Of a stretch of DNA of 64,000 nt, positions 1 through 9,437 are shown one piece after another (the first letter of the stretch is position 1; the number at the start of each line of letters is the position of its first letter). Position numbers and translations under genes: made by a program. A model generated the notes under the pieces. The model searched no databases. It was not told where the DNA came from and saw only the letters and a list, made by a program, of their open reading frames with translations. Source of the stretch: Lachnospiraceae bacterium (GTDB lineage: Bacteria > Bacillota > Clostridia > Lachnospirales > Lachnospiraceae); assembly GCA_015057365.1 (NCBI GenBank), contig SVEN01000004.1, positions 1 through 64,000 on the forward strand. The letters are read 5' to 3'.

Positions 1-62
1 TTACTCTCAACAGCCAGGTCAAACAACGCTTCTCCGTATACCTCAGCCGCTAATTTTGCCAT
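1..62 (-). CDS. atpH: ATP synthase F1 subunit delta (5' part only)
   Basis: Only the first 20 codons lie in the window; the gene continues past position 1. The visible start reads MAKLAAEVYGEALFDLAVES, typical of the delta subunit, which links the F1 head to the peripheral stalk. The ATG overlaps the end of atpF by 13 bases, consistent with translational coupling in the atp operon. The assignment rests on this short N-terminus and on its place right after atpF. Confidence 0.8.
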   Translation of the reverse strand, partial: MAKLAAEVYGEALFDLAVES

Positions 63-631
63 GTATCATCACCCATTTCATTCAATGCTTCGTCAATTAA
101 CTGCGCCTGCTTTTCACTGTCAAGAGAGGATGCTACAAACTTTCCTGCCATAGCGGTTGCCACCGCTACCATTTCCTGCTTTACCTCATCCTTCATCTTG
201 CTCTTTTCAAGTTCAATCTCACGGCTGGCACGATCCATAATACGGGATGCCTCCGCCTTTGCTTCGTTTACAATTTCATCCTCACGCTTTAATGCCTTCT
301 TACGGCCCTCGCTGAGAATCGCCTCAACTTCCTTGTCGGCAGCCTTTAACTTAGCGTCATACTCTGCCTTAAAGTTTTCTGCATCCGCCTTTTCCTTCGC
401 TGCATCCTCCATCTCGTTTGCAATCTTCTCGCGGCGCTTGTTCAACAGGTCACGTGCCGGATTGAATAAGAGATAAGACAGCAGGAAAAACATAAAGCCG
501 ACTGCCAAAACCAAAATCAGGGAGTCTAAAATAAGCTGTGGGCTGAGTCCGAAAATGTAACCTTCCATCTTAGGTTCCGCCTCTGCTTCCAGGAAAACAA
601 GGTTGGAACATATGGTTAAAAGTCCGTTCAC
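50..631 (-). CDS. atpF: ATP synthase F0 subunit b
   Basis: This is the peripheral stalk subunit of the F-type ATP synthase, 193 residues. A membrane segment at about residues 30-55 (LILDSLILVLAVGFMFFLL) is followed by a long charged helix rich in Lys, Glu and Ala, as expected for the b-subunit coiled coil. The start is a GTG, supported by AAAGGAGG seven bases upstream. An internal ATG at residue 22 is an alternative, but it has no comparable ribosome site. The N-terminal extension of about 20 residues before MEGYIFGL is slightly longer than usual. It lies between atpE and atpH in the expected order. Confidence 0.95.
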   Translation of the reverse strand: MNGLLTICSNLVFLEAEAEPKMEGYIFGLSPQLILDSLILVLAVGFMFFLLSYLLFNPARDLLNKRREKIANEMEDAAKEKADAENFKAEYDAKLKAADKEVEAILSEGRKKALKREDEIVNEAKAEASRIMDRASREIELEKSKMKDEVKQEMVAVATAMAGKFVASSLDSEKQAQLIDEALNEMGDDTWQN

Positions 632-666
632 GTTCCGGCCTCCTTTATGATTTATTCGTTAGCTTC

Positions 667-951
<285 letters not shown>

Positions 952-977
952 TCAAAAAATTTACACTGTGATGTTAC

Positions 978-1730
978 TTATCCCTGTGCTTCATCCTCAG
1001 GGAAATTCTGTGCAATAAATACCATGGTTAACATACAGAATACGTACGCCTGTATCGCACCGGAAAATACGTCGAAGTACACATGCAGTACACCGAACAC
1101 CGGCCACAAGAACGCCTGAATCAGCTTCGGTATCAAACCGTATAACAAGCCCATCATTACTGTACCGGATAAAATATTACCGAACAGACGAAGGGACATA
1201 GACAGCGGTGTCGCCACTTCACCGATAATATTAATCGGGGTAAGCAGTACCGGCTGGAACAGTTTGGTAACATGTCCCGCCTTCTCGTATTTGAAACCGT
1301 TGTAATGAATGAGTACAAAGGTAATCAAAGCCAGCGGCAATGTCACTCCGTAGTCCGCCGTCGGCGGTCTCAATCCAAACAGACCGCTGATATTGCAAAC
1401 AAGAACTACCGCAAACAACGTTCCGATATAGTTTGAAAATCGAACACCCCGTTTTCCCATATTGGACTTGGTCAATCCGTCGACCAGTTCCACCAACAGC
1501 TCGACCACGTTTAAAAACGGACCGGGTACATCCTCGGGATTCGCCTTTTTAATGGCACGGTTCGCAAATAACGCAAACACCGTCAGGGCAATCATGACAA
1601 TCAAAAGACTGACATGGGTCGTCGTAATCCAAAGCGTCTGTCCTCCGATCTCAAAATGAAAATATCCGGTAATACCGATATCAACATCCTGGGACAGAAA
1701 AACGCTTTGAGATAACATTCCAGTTCCCAC
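978..1730 (-). CDS. atpB: ATP synthase F0 subunit a
   Basis: This is the stator channel subunit, 250 residues with five or more hydrophobic segments. The conserved helix with the essential arginine is visible as MSLRLFGNILSG, and the C-terminus has the typical FSGAIQAYVFCMLTMVFIAQ stretch. The start is a GTG with AAAGGAG nine bases upstream; an in-frame ATG four codons later is possible. It sits directly upstream of atpE. Together with the c-ring signature it would form the ion path of the motor. Confidence 0.95.
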   Translation of the reverse strand: MGTGMLSQSVFLSQDVDIGITGYFHFEIGGQTLWITTTHVSLLIVMIALTVFALFANRAIKKANPEDVPGPFLNVVELLVELVDGLTKSNMGKRGVRFSNYIGTLFAVVLVCNISGLFGLRPPTADYGVTLPLALITFVLIHYNGFKYEKAGHVTKLFQPVLLTPINIIGEVATPLSMSLRLFGNILSGTVMMGLLYGLIPKLIQAFLWPVFGVLHVYFDVFSGAIQAYVFCMLTMVFIAQNFPEDEAQG

Positions 1731-1775
1731 GTTATCACACTCCTTTCCTTTATTCTACGCTCTTACGAACGTGAT

Positions 1776-2282
1776 TTATTTCACCCTCGTAAAAGGGTTG
1801 TATTTATGAATGACGGGCCAAAGCAGCGCAGAAAGCTTTAAGGAAAGTGTTCCCAAAACCGTTCCGAACAAACCGTGCTTTCCGAGAAAAAATACGGACG
1901 CACCGATGACCGCTATCATAATTACCATACGAATGACAGACGAGCGCTTCATATAACCCGCCGCCTGCTTTTCCGGGTATTCCGTGGCAACCAATACCGA
2001 GTGATACATATAACCGGCAAGACATGCCGCCGTAATCGCTCCCGCCAAAGTCCCCAGTGTAAAATACAAACTTCCTCTTAAAATCAAATTACCGATAACA
2101 AGCAACAGCACCACACCCACAGCAATCCCTGCATATAAATCAAGTAAGGTCTGTTTTACCTGCGCCTCTTGCTCGGCTCTTGTCAGGACAGGTGCCTGCT
2201 CCACAAACTCGTTATTCTCCCCGTATTCCTCATCAAAATCATAACTCCAGCCTGTAGTATGCTCCTGCTTTTCTTCTTCCAT
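1776..2282 (-). CDS. atpI: AtpI-like membrane protein of the atp operon
   Basis: This 168-residue protein has an acidic N-terminus of about 40 residues followed by four hydrophobic segments. Its size, topology and position between atpZ and atpB match the ATP synthase subunit I family, which assists c-ring assembly or Mg2+/Na+ handling in other bacteria. The ORF track starts at 2333, inside the end of atpZ. The ATG at residue 18 (MEEEKQEH) has GAGAGGTG nine bases upstream and is preferred. Sequence identity to known AtpI is not obvious by eye, so the symbol is given from context. Confidence 0.65.
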   Translation of the reverse strand: MEEEKQEHTTGWSYDFDEEYGENNEFVEQAPVLTRAEQEAQVKQTLLDLYAGIAVGVVLLLVIGNLILRGSLYFTLGTLAGAITAACLAGYMYHSVLVATEYPEKQAAGYMKRSSVIRMVIMIAVIGASVFFLGKHGLFGTVLGTLSLKLSALLWPVIHKYNPFTRVK

Positions 2283-2322
2283 CAAAGGTAACACCTCTCT
2301 GTTACATTCTCTTCCGCCGCTG

Positions 2323-2631
2323 TTACTTTTCATTCTCTCCGGCTTGTTTCCGTTCCGCAGCTTGTCTGCCTTCGGCTTTCAGACGTTCGATGTAAGCAAG
2401 CTCCGCATCCTCCTTTGCCTTGTCCTTAGCATAAAAAGGCTTCAACAAATAATATACGTTGCGGAAAGCCGCTGCTATCCCTAAGAATAAAAGTACCGGC
2501 ATGACCCAGCCGGTCCCCGCCTTCTTGTCAATCCATCCGCCCGCAAGCACGCACAAAAATATGGGAACCATCATACTGATGCCAAGTTGTGTCACCAGCA
2601 TCAAAGCTTTGATGACCTTACTGTTTCTCAT
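2323..2631 (-). CDS. atpZ: AtpZ/AtpI family protein
   Basis: This small protein of 102 residues has two hydrophobic helices (about 8-32 and 42-63) separated by GGWIDKKAGT, a pattern typical of AtpZ. The C-terminal tail is charged (KAEGRQAAERKQ). It is the first gene of the atp operon. AtpZ proteins are accessory factors proposed to form an ion channel or chaperone with AtpI. AACAAGGAG lies seven bases before the ATG. Confidence 0.8.
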   Translation of the reverse strand: MRNSKVIKALMLVTQLGISMMVPIFLCVLAGGWIDKKAGTGWVMPVLLFLGIAAAFRNVYYLLKPFYAKDKAKEDAELAYIERLKAEGRQAAERKQAGENEK

Positions 2632-2682
2632 TTTCTACTCCTTGTTCGTTTTTCAAAAACAAGTCCAAAAAACACCAAATAT

Positions 2683-2711
2683 AGTTTACCACAAAAAACG
2701 AATTATGTATA
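2683..2711 (-). promoter_or_regulatory. Candidate atp operon promoter
   Basis: On the minus strand TATACA, a 17-base spacer and TAAACT can be read. The -10 is preceded by TGG, giving an extended -10 element. It lies about 50 bases before atpZ. The -35 is weak, so this is a plausible but unproven start point. Confidence 0.45.
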
Positions 2712-2818
2712 GTTTTTTCTGCACTTTTTTCCTGATTTTTGCACATTTTTCTTGCATTGTATTGACAAATTTTTCACACTTAATTCCCCGAATTTCTCTT
2801 TCCTTTTTATACAAAATA

Positions 2819-2827
2819 TGGTATACT
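2819..2827 (+). promoter_or_regulatory. Extended -10 promoter for the DUF402 gene
   Basis: TGGTATACT matches an extended -10 element about 80 bases upstream of the DUF402 start. No good -35 lies 17 bases before it; a TTGACA at 2762 is too far away to pair with it. The 2632-2908 interval holds only this signal and the divergent atp promoter. Confidence 0.4.
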
Positions 2828-2908
2828 GTATTCAATAAAAAAGTGTTCGACAGGCCTTATACCGAGCCTCTTAAAATGCCTTGTTTCTCTTACAAAGGAG
2901 GGCTTTTT

Positions 2909-3412
2909 ATGAATACAAACGTTCAGTTATTTCGAAAACGTCATATCCCGGAGGAATGTGTCCTGTTAAAAAACGATAAAATTCTCCACTTGGATAAAAC
3001 AAGTCTGGTCACTTCCTGGAATGTACTGAAGCCACGGTCGGACTTTGCCTCCGGCATCTCCTTCTTTGATTTTGAAAAGCACTGGAAGATCACCCGGGTA
3101 GCCAAAGCCGACGGCAGTCTCTACCATTGGTACTGCGACATTATGAAGATGCATATCTCGGAGGATAACGAAAAAAGCACCTCCACCTATCTGATGGAGG
3201 ATTTATTGATTGACATTGTCATCGAGGCAGACGGTTCCGTTCATGTATTAGACCTGGACGAAGCGGCGGAAGCCTTTGAAAAAGGGCTAATCTCCGCTAC
3301 CGATTTAACACTGGCGTTAAACGCCGCGGACGCACTTTTGCGGATTATCCGAAACGGGAAATTTGCAGACTATCAAAAGATCGTGGAGTTCTATTTAAAC
3401 ACGCCGCGCTGA
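2909..3412 (+). CDS. DUF402 domain protein
   Basis: The ORF track opens at 2459, but the first 150 codons run across the divergent promoter region. AAAGGAGG seven bases before the ATG at 2909 marks the real start (MNTNVQLFRKRHIPEE), giving 167 residues. The body has the DUF402 pattern: a barrel-like segment with HWKITRVAKADGSLYHWYCDI and acidic residues in MEDLLIDIVIEADGSVHVLDLDE. Some members of this family are metal-dependent nucleoside phosphohydrolases, but the role here is not known. It converges on the MFS gene and shares a two-way terminator with it. Confidence 0.75.
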   Translation: MNTNVQLFRKRHIPEECVLLKNDKILHLDKTSLVTSWNVLKPRSDFASGISFFDFEKHWKITRVAKADGSLYHWYCDIMKMHISEDNEKSTSTYLMEDLLIDIVIEADGSVHVLDLDEAAEAFEKGLISATDLTLALNAADALLRIIRNGKFADYQKIVEFYLNTPR

Positions 3413-3425
3413 TTTAAACACTTAC

Positions 3426-3460
3426 AAAGCCCCGGAGTTGTTACAACTCCGAGGCTTTCT
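3426..3460. terminator. Bidirectional terminator between DUF402 and MFS genes
   Basis: A hairpin AAGCC-CGGAGTTG / CAACTCCG-GGCTT with a short loop is flanked by A and T runs on both sides. It fits rho-independent termination for both converging genes. Confidence 0.8.
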
Positions 3461-3498
3461 TAAACATTTCTGTCTCGCTTTTCTTAAGCAACACCCTG

Positions 3499-4671
3499 TC
3501 ACTCCGTCTTTTTCATAAATACACGGTTTGCTCTCCACAAAGTAATCAACATCAATCCGAAGAATACCGCCACATACACCGGAAACACTCCCATACCCAA
3601 CGCCTGGCCTAAAAATCCGCACAGCATCGGAGTCACCATACAGGAAACGCCGGCAACCGCCATCTGGGTTCCCATAATGGAAGGTGACAATTCCTCACCG
3701 AAATTTCCCGGCGTCAGATAGTTAAAATTCGGAAACATCGGTCCGTTTCCGAGACCGACAAGAAACAAGGCCGCTCCGGCCGCTTCCGCACCTAACGGCA
3801 ACAACAGCAATACCACTGCAACTCCCAATACTCCGTGACCGATTTTCACAATCGTCCAGCTATGAAATTTCGCCGCCACCACACCGGACAAAAAGCGGCC
3901 CAATGTCATGCCCAAATAGTAAAAAGTAAGCATCCCTGCTGCTTTATCCGCTGCCATACCCTTGTTCTCTACCAAAAAGGTACTGCCCCATGCACCGCAG
4001 GAGCACTCGATGGCACAGGAACAAATAAACAGACTCCACATTACCTTCACGCCCGGAATCCGCACCATTTCCTTCAGGGAAAGCACCTGCACCTTTTCCT
4101 CTTCTTCCTGTGTTTCGGCCCCATGTACTTTTTTCCAGACCGGCAATGTACAAAACAACAGCAATGCTATCCCGGCTTGGATTACCACCGCAATCCGGTA
4201 GCCGCCGCGCCAACCGTTCTCTCCGCTCATTACAAGAGATAAGATATAAGGACTGACCATAACTCCCACTCCGTAAAAGCAATGTAAAAAGCTCATCTGT
4301 CTGGCGGAATAATGCACCGATACGTAATTATTTAATGCCGTATCCACCGCACCGGCACCCAGACCTAGCGGAATTGCACACAAACACATCGGTAAAAAGC
4401 TCCCGGTTAAGGACATCAAAAGCAGTGCAACCGCCGTCAGAGCGGTACTGAACGCCGTCACTTTATTTGTCCCGAACCGGTTGATTACCCGTGCACTGCA
4501 CATACTGGAAACCGTAGTTCCCAGAAAAGATATTACCGACATAGCACTGCCAAAAGAAAACGGCAGTCCGTACTCCGTATAAATCGCCGGCCATGCCGCA
4601 CCGAACAAAGAATCCGGCAATCCCAGACCGATAAACGCCATATAGATTACAAACAATAAAAACGTTGCCAT
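3499..4671 (-). CDS. Major facilitator superfamily transporter
   Basis: This is a 390-residue membrane protein with about 12 hydrophobic segments and typical MFS features (GLPDSLFGAAWP near the N-terminus, a charged middle loop HGAETQEEEEKVQVL, then a second half of similar layout). It resembles sugar or fucose-permease-like MFS proteins, but the substrate cannot be told from sequence. The ORF-track start at 4728 includes the rubrerythrin terminator. CAGGAG eight bases before the ATG at 4671 (MATFLLFVIYM) is preferred. It is likely transcribed alone. Confidence 0.8.
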   Translation of the reverse strand: MATFLLFVIYMAFIGLGLPDSLFGAAWPAIYTEYGLPFSFGSAMSVISFLGTTVSSMCSARVINRFGTNKVTAFSTALTAVALLLMSLTGSFLPMCLCAIPLGLGAGAVDTALNNYVSVHYSARQMSFLHCFYGVGVMVSPYILSLVMSGENGWRGGYRIAVVIQAGIALLLFCTLPVWKKVHGAETQEEEEKVQVLSLKEMVRIPGVKVMWSLFICSCAIECSCGAWGSTFLVENKGMAADKAAGMLTFYYLGMTLGRFLSGVVAAKFHSWTIVKIGHGVLGVAVVLLLLPLGAEAAGAALFLVGLGNGPMFPNFNYLTPGNFGEELSPSIMGTQMAVAGVSCMVTPMLCGFLGQALGMGVFPVYVAVFFGLMLITLWRANRVFMKKTE

Positions 4672-4689
4672 ACAACCATCTCCTGTAAA

Positions 4690-4724
4690 AAAGGCTGCGC
4701 AATTCATGCCGCAGCCCTTTTTTA
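4690..4724 (-). terminator. Terminator after rubrerythrin
   Basis: On the minus strand GGCTGCG and CGCAGCC form a stem with a loop of about 10 bases, followed by TTTTTT. It begins just after the rubrerythrin stop codon. Confidence 0.8.
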
Positions 4725-4730
4725 ACACAA

Positions 4731-5273
4731 TTAATAGTTTTCTTTTCTCACTTCAAAATACGCCTGCGGATGCTTACATACCGGACAAACCTCCGGAGCC
4801 TCAAGGCCCACAACCACATGACCGCAGTTACGGCATTCCCACATGGTCACGCCGCTCTTTTTGAACACTTCCATAGCCTCTACATTATGTAACAACGCAC
4901 GATATCTCTCCTCGTGCATCTTCTCGATGGCAGCCACACCGCGGAACTGCGCAGCAAGATCCGTAAAACCTTCTTCTTCCGCATCCTTTGCCATGCGCTC
5001 GTACATATCGGTCCACTCCGCATTCTCGCCTTCTGCCGCATGAAGCAAATTCTCTGCAGTATCCCCGAGCTCACCCAGTGCCTTAAACCAGAGCTTTGCG
5101 TGTTCCTTCTCATTCTCCGCCGTCTGTAAAAACAGTGCCGCAATCTGCTCATACCCTGCCTTCTTCGCTACAGATGCAAAGTAGGTATACTTATTTCTTG
5201 CCTGCGATTCACCGGCAAATGCTTCCCAAAGGTTCTTTTCTGTTTTTGTGCCTGCATACTTGTTAGTACCCAT
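4731..5273 (-). CDS. rbr: Rubrerythrin
   Basis: This non-haem di-iron peroxidase protects anaerobes from hydrogen peroxide. The 180 residues contain the ferritin-like four-helix part with its ligand motifs (Exx[21 protein letters not shown]) and a C-terminal rubredoxin-like knuckle with CRNCGH and CPVCKH as iron ligands. The start chosen is the ATG at 5273 (MGTNKYAG), which has AAGGAG eight bases upstream; the track start 13 codons earlier lacks a site. The length is usual for the family. It appears to be a single-gene unit with its own terminator. Confidence 0.95.
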   Translation of the reverse strand: MGTNKYAGTKTEKNLWEAFAGESQARNKYTYFASVAKKAGYEQIAALFLQTAENEKEHAKLWFKALGELGDTAENLLHAAEGENAEWTDMYERMAKDAEEEGFTDLAAQFRGVAAIEKMHEERYRALLHNVEAMEVFKKSGVTMWECRNCGHVVVGLEAPEVCPVCKHPQAYFEVRKENY

Positions 5274-5331
5274 ACCGTAGTCTCCTTTTCTGTTTGTAAT
5301 ATTTGAAAACACTGAAATGATCCGTGCTTCA

Positions 5332-5760
5332 TTAATCTTCCATCATACCGATACGTCTTGCGTGACGCTCCTCATTAGAAAACGGGGTGTCCAAAAACTT
5401 ATCTACAATCATCAGTGCCAGTCCCGGCCCCACAATTCTGCCGCCCATGGCAAGGATGTTTGCGTCATTATGAAGTCTTGTTGCCTCCGCACTGAATACA
5501 TCATGACAAAGAGCCGCACGAATGCCCTTAATTTTATTTGCGGTAATGGAAATGCCGATACCGGTTCCGCAAATAAGAATTCCCTTTTCACACTCACCAT
5601 CCGCAACCGCGTGAGCCACAAGCTTACCGTAAATCGGATAATCTACGGAAGCGGAAGAGTAGGTACCGAAATCCTTATATTCCAGTCCTCTTGCCTCTAA
5701 GTGCTTCTTTACCTCCTGCATTAATTCATAACCGCCCTGATCGCAACCTAACGCTATCAT
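5332..5760 (-). CDS. rpiB: Ribose-5-phosphate isomerase B family protein
   Basis: This is a sugar-phosphate isomerase of the RpiB/LacAB family, 142 residues. The catalytic cysteine loop is present (ICGTGIGIS), as are [12 protein letters not shown] and the C-terminal arginines. The N-terminal loop reads GCDQGGYE where most RpiB proteins have GxDHxG, so the usual His is Gln. The ATG at 5760 has AGGAGG eight bases upstream; the track start at 5784 lies too early. It is the last gene of the cluster headed by the Sua5-type gene, 23 bases upstream. Confidence 0.9.
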   Translation of the reverse strand: MIALGCDQGGYELMQEVKKHLEARGLEYKDFGTYSSASVDYPIYGKLVAHAVADGECEKGILICGTGIGISITANKIKGIRAALCHDVFSAEATRLHNDANILAMGGRIVGPGLALMIVDKFLDTPFSNEERHARRIGMMED

Positions 5761-5783
5761 GTTCCTTTCCTCCTTGGAATTCA

Positions 5784-6863
5784 TTAATTTAAAATATCTT
5801 CATCCTGCTCAAGCCGGATGATATGGTATCCCGCCGCTTTTAAGAGGCGATTCATAATCGCCGTTCCTAACGGGTTATCCGCAAAACTTTCCGAATATAT
5901 CACACTGACACCGGTCTCGTCAAAGCTGCGCAGCGTGTTAAACAATCCCGCCGCAATCGATGCGGCATTGGCACGTTCACCTACGCAGAACACCATGCCA
6001 CCGGTATAATTTTTCTTTGTTTCTTCCGTGGCCAGAATGCCCGTAATCCGCCCTTCTGCCGCATTTTTCACCGCTTCCGCATTGATATAGCGGATTACCT
6101 CATCGCTCTTTCCCTCCACGATATAAAGCGGTGCCTTTGGGGCATAGTGACGGTACTTCATACCCGGAGCCTTGGCAACAATATTCTCCGAAGCACTTCT
6201 CTTTAAAACCGCCTCATCAAACCGCACCTCGCCTAACACTTCGGCCAACTGCTCCGCATTGATATAACCCGGACGAAGGATGAGAGGTACTTCTCCCGTC
6301 AAATCCACAATCGTGGACTCCAAACCGATTTCCGACGCACCTCCGTCGATAATCATATCGATTTTCCCGTCCAAATCCTCAATGACATGTTCTGCCTTTG
6401 TGGTACTCGGTCGTCCCGACGCATTGGCGCTGGGCGCCGCCACATACACACCGGATAACCGAATCAGTGCATTTGCAATCTCATCCGCCGGCATACGAAT
6501 CGCCACCGTATCAAGTCCTCCGGTAGTCGCCTTCGGCACTTTGTCACTCTTTTTTAAAATCATGGTAAGGGGGCCCGGCCAGAACGCCTCCGCAAGGCGG
6601 TACGCCGCATCCGGCACCTCCGCCGCCAGCTCCGTAAGCGCATCCGTATCCGCAATATGCACAATCAGAGGGTTGTCGGACGGGCGCCCTTTCGCCGCGT
6701 AAATCCGTGCGGCAGCCGTCTCGTCAAAAGCATTGCCTCCCAGACCGTACACCGTCTCCGTCGGAAATGCCACCAAACCTCCTACGCGCAATCGTTCCGC
6801 AGCGGAAAACAACTCCCGATCCTCAAACTGTGCTCTGTTTATTTTAACAATCTCTGTCTTCAT
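5784..6863 (-). CDS. tsaC: Threonylcarbamoyl-AMP synthase (Sua5 type)
   Basis: This enzyme makes threonylcarbamoyl-AMP for the t6A37 modification of tRNA, upstream of TsaD (also in this window at 58395). The N-terminal YrdC domain shows FPTETVYGLGGNA, KGRPSDNPL and SANASGRPSTT. After about residue 215 a C-terminal Sua5 domain follows, introduced by PGMKYRHYAPKAPL, giving 359 residues, the length of the long Sua5 form. The start at MKTEIVKINR (6863) fits the family better than the track start 12 codons earlier, although its GGAAGG site is rather far away (12 bases). Confidence 0.92.
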   Translation of the reverse strand: MKTEIVKINRAQFEDRELFSAAERLRVGGLVAFPTETVYGLGGNAFDETAAARIYAAKGRPSDNPLIVHIADTDALTELAAEVPDAAYRLAEAFWPGPLTMILKKSDKVPKATTGGLDTVAIRMPADEIANALIRLSGVYVAAPSANASGRPSTTKAEHVIEDLDGKIDMIIDGGASEIGLESTIVDLTGEVPLILRPGYINAEQLAEVLGEVRFDEAVLKRSASENIVAKAPGMKYRHYAPKAPLYIVEGKSDEVIRYINAEAVKNAAEGRITGILATEETKKNYTGGMVFCVGERANAASIAAGLFNTLRSFDETGVSVIYSESFADNPLGTAIMNRLLKAAGYHIIRLEQDEDILN

Positions 6864-6914
6864 CCGGTTTATAAACCTTCCTTCCGTTCCGAGCCTCATC
6901 CTTTTTCCCGCCCG

Positions 6915-7652
6915 CTAAGGGGTCTTTCGCTCGGCTAGATATTGTTTGATGCCCTGATACAAAACATCCGCTACTTTTTCCTGATACTCCGGTGCGGAAA
7001 GTAACCGTTCCTCCTCCGGACTGGATAAAAAGCCGCACTCCGCAATCACAATCGGGCAAGCAGTCTTCTTTAAAAGATAATAGTCCCCGTTTGCCTTAGC
7101 CTGACGTGTATTTCCGTCCTGCAGCACTTCCGGGAACTTCTTTTGTAAAAGCTCCGCAAGCTGCTTACTCTCCTCCGAATCTTTATAATAAAACACTTGC
7201 GCTCCTTTGCAGGAAGCATCCGGAAAACTGTTCTGGTGTATACTCACCACCAGTTCCGGCTCAGCCTCCGAAATCAAACGCACCCGGGCTGCCATATCCT
7301 CTCTTTTTTTGTTGGTCGCGGTCTCACTGTACAGTCCCGCATCCCCCGTTCTTGTCATAACAACCGTAACTCCGTCCGCCATCAGGCGTGCCTGTAGCTT
7401 CCGGGCCACTTCCAGATTCACGTCTTTTTCCAAAACACCGGTGGTCCCCACCTTGCCGGGATCCGCTCCCCCGTGTCCGGCATCGATTACTACCACGGGA
7501 TTCCCGGTGTCTGTCTGCCCGGAAAATACCGAAGACAAACGCTCTCCCGCCTTACTCTTTGCAAGCAGTAACACCGCACACATCCCAAGCAACAACCAAA
7601 TGTGTTTATAGGTTTTGAGTCTGTCAAACAGACTTCGCCCCATTTCTTTCAT
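6915..7652 (-). CDS. cwlD: N-acetylmuramoyl-L-alanine amidase (CwlD-like)
   Basis: This zinc amidase of the Amidase_3 family cleaves the lactyl-amide bond of peptidoglycan. A single N-terminal membrane helix (about 18-32) is followed by the catalytic domain with VIDAGHGGADPG (first zinc His), LEKDVNLEVA (Glu), SIHQNSF (second His) and AECGFLSSPEEE (catalytic Glu). The length of 245 residues and the architecture match CwlD, which makes muramic delta-lactam in spore cortex; that role is inferred. It precedes the Sua5-type gene by about 50 bases. Confidence 0.85.
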   Translation of the reverse strand: MKEMGRSLFDRLKTYKHIWLLLGMCAVLLLAKSKAGERLSSVFSGQTDTGNPVVVIDAGHGGADPGKVGTTGVLEKDVNLEVARKLQARLMADGVTVVMTRTGDAGLYSETATNKKREDMAARVRLISEAEPELVVSIHQNSFPDASCKGAQVFYYKDSEESKQLAELLQKKFPEVLQDGNTRQAKANGDYYLLKKTACPIVIAECGFLSSPEEERLLSAPEYQEKVADVLYQGIKQYLAERKTP

Positions 7653-7691
7653 ACCGCACCAACCTGTTTTTACACAAGTATATGCTTACGT

Positions 7692-9437
7692 CTATTCCGC
7701 AAGAACTCCAACCTCAAACAACGGCCATACCTCGTCCGGCTCAAAGCCCAGACGCCAAGCGGCTACGCCGGCCAAATCATTCTTTCTGATATATGCAATC
7801 TTTTCCTGTAAGGACTGCACGTCCTCCAGCCACATCTTACAGGTAGCTCCTCCCTTTGTATATTCCGCATAGTACTGTCTGGTGGTATCATCCCATACCG
7901 GAGTTACCTTATTTCGGGTAAGCTCCGACGCCGCTGTCACCATGGCAAGTGCTTCGGACGTCAGCTTTGTTGTACCGTTCTCTTCGGTCTCGGTCCAAAG
8001 TCTCGTATAAAACGGCACTGCCATGATTACCTGCTCCTTCGGCACCATGGTAAGAATATTGTCCACCGCAGTGGTCAGGTAACTGTAGGAAGCCACGGAA
8101 CCGGCCGTCTCGGAGCCGGCATAATGTTCGTCATATGCCATAATCACCACGTAGTCTACCACTTCACCCTGGGCCTCCCAGTCATAATACGCCGCATGGG
8201 CGGACGGTACATAGTTATCCACGGAAAGCACCAGGCCGTTTGCACGACATTTTACCGATAACTCTCTCAAAAAGCGGATAAAATGCGGTCCGGTCTGTAA
8301 AGAAAGCAACTCAAAATCGATATTCAGTCCGTCCAAATCATAACGGATTGCTTCCGCCACCAGCGCATTCACCAACTCCTCCCTCTCCTTGGTAGAGGAA
8401 AGCACCGCAAAAGAATTGGCCGTGGCATCAAAGCCTTCGATACCGGCAATCGTGAAGTTATCTACCAGTCCCCACACTTCCAGACCATGCGCTTTTGCTG
8501 TTTCCACATAGGCCATATCCGCCAGAGAAATCAGAGGATTCTCCGCTTCCGGCGTATTTACCCGGAACCAGGTCGGGGAGACCACCGTCAGCTGGTCCTT
8601 GTTTTTAATCAAATTTTCCAGACCGGCATTGGCATTTTTATTCGTCACCTGATGCCAACCCAGTACAACATCTTCATCGGATAAAATGTGGGAGTACACT
8701 GCCGGAACATAATCCGACGTATAAGACTCCAGATAAGTCTCCGTCAAATCCTTCTTCCTGACAAAGCCGTAAATACCGTCCTCCGTCATAACCTTTACAA
8801 ACTTCGTATCGGCATCCGTACCGGCATCCACATACCAAACAACACTATCTTTTGCCAAATCACATAAAATACGGCTCTTAATATCCGCACTTTCTCTTAC
8901 CTCCGTATCCTTCTCCACCTTAAGGGACAGCATGTCCTTTGCTCCGGTACGCAGAAGTACTCTGGACGGATTCTCATAAACGGTATAGGTCAAATCGGAA
9001 AACAATGCCGCAAACTCCAAAGACACATACGGCACTCCGGCTTTTGTTAAAATAGGTGCACAGGAAAGCTCCTGCTTGGTCTTGTTGCTGTAATATACCG
9101 GCTCCATCGGATAGGCCCGGATAATCTCTGTCGGTGTTGCATAGGAGAGCACCAATTCCTGCTCGTCGTAATAAAACTCTTCATTGATATGCGCAAGCAC
9201 CGTATCCAAATCCAGATAGATTCCTCCGTTTAGCAACAGTGCGTTTTTCTCATACTTTTCCTGCCAGAACGTAACGTATGCCTCTCCCTCCGGAACAACC
9301 GTCACTTCTCCCGGCGATACACGTTCCTCACTCGGAGTATACTTCCGAACCAAGGCAACACAAAGAACCGCTGCTATCAAAAGCAACGTTACAAACACTC
9401 CGATTATCGTAACTCCGGTTTTTTTCTTCACTGACAT
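7692..9437 (-). CDS. GH18 family protein with SH3-like domain
   Basis: This 581-residue secreted or membrane-anchored protein starts with a membrane helix (about 8-30). A copper amine oxidase N-like domain follows at roughly 50-170, then an SH3-like stretch (about 175-235), then a GH18 barrel. The GH18 catalytic motif is intact as DGLNIDFE, and YDEHYAGSETAG, MAVPFYTRLW and AAWRLGFE are typical of the cell-wall-acting GH18 group (YaaH/SleL relatives). It probably acts on N-acetylglucosamine linkages of peptidoglycan. The start at 9437 (or the GTG two codons on) follows AGAGGAA. It is downstream of the kinase gene and upstream of the CwlD-like gene. Confidence 0.85.
   Translation of the reverse strand: MSVKKKTGVTIIGVFVTLLLIAAVLCVALVRKYTPSEERVSPGEVTVVPEGEAYVTFWQEKYEKNALLLNGGIYLDLDTVLAHINEEFYYDEQELVLSYATPTEIIRAYPMEPVYYSNKTKQELSCAPILTKAGVPYVSLEFAALFSDLTYTVYENPSRVLLRTGAKDMLSLKVEKDTEVRESADIKSRILCDLAKDSVVWYVDAGTDADTKFVKVMTEDGIYGFVRKKDLTETYLESYTSDYVPAVYSHILSDEDVVLGWHQVTNKNANAGLENLIKNKDQLTVVSPTWFRVNTPEAENPLISLADMAYVETAKAHGLEVWGLVDNFTIAGIEGFDATANSFAVLSSTKEREELVNALVAEAIRYDLDGLNIDFELLSLQTGPHFIRFLRELSVKCRANGLVLSVDNYVPSAHAAYYDWEAQGEVVDYVVIMAYDEHYAGSETAGSVASYSYLTTAVDNILTMVPKEQVIMAVPFYTRLWTETEENGTTKLTSEALAMVTAASELTRNKVTPVWDDTTRQYYAEYTKGGATCKMWLEDVQSLQEKIAYIRKNDLAGVAAWRLGFEPDEVWPLFEVGVLAE

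Noticed and set aside
2459-2908. N-terminal 150 residues of the DUF402 ORF in the track
   Set aside because: They cross the divergent promoter region and have no ribosome site; the AAAGGAGG at 2893 marks a later start.
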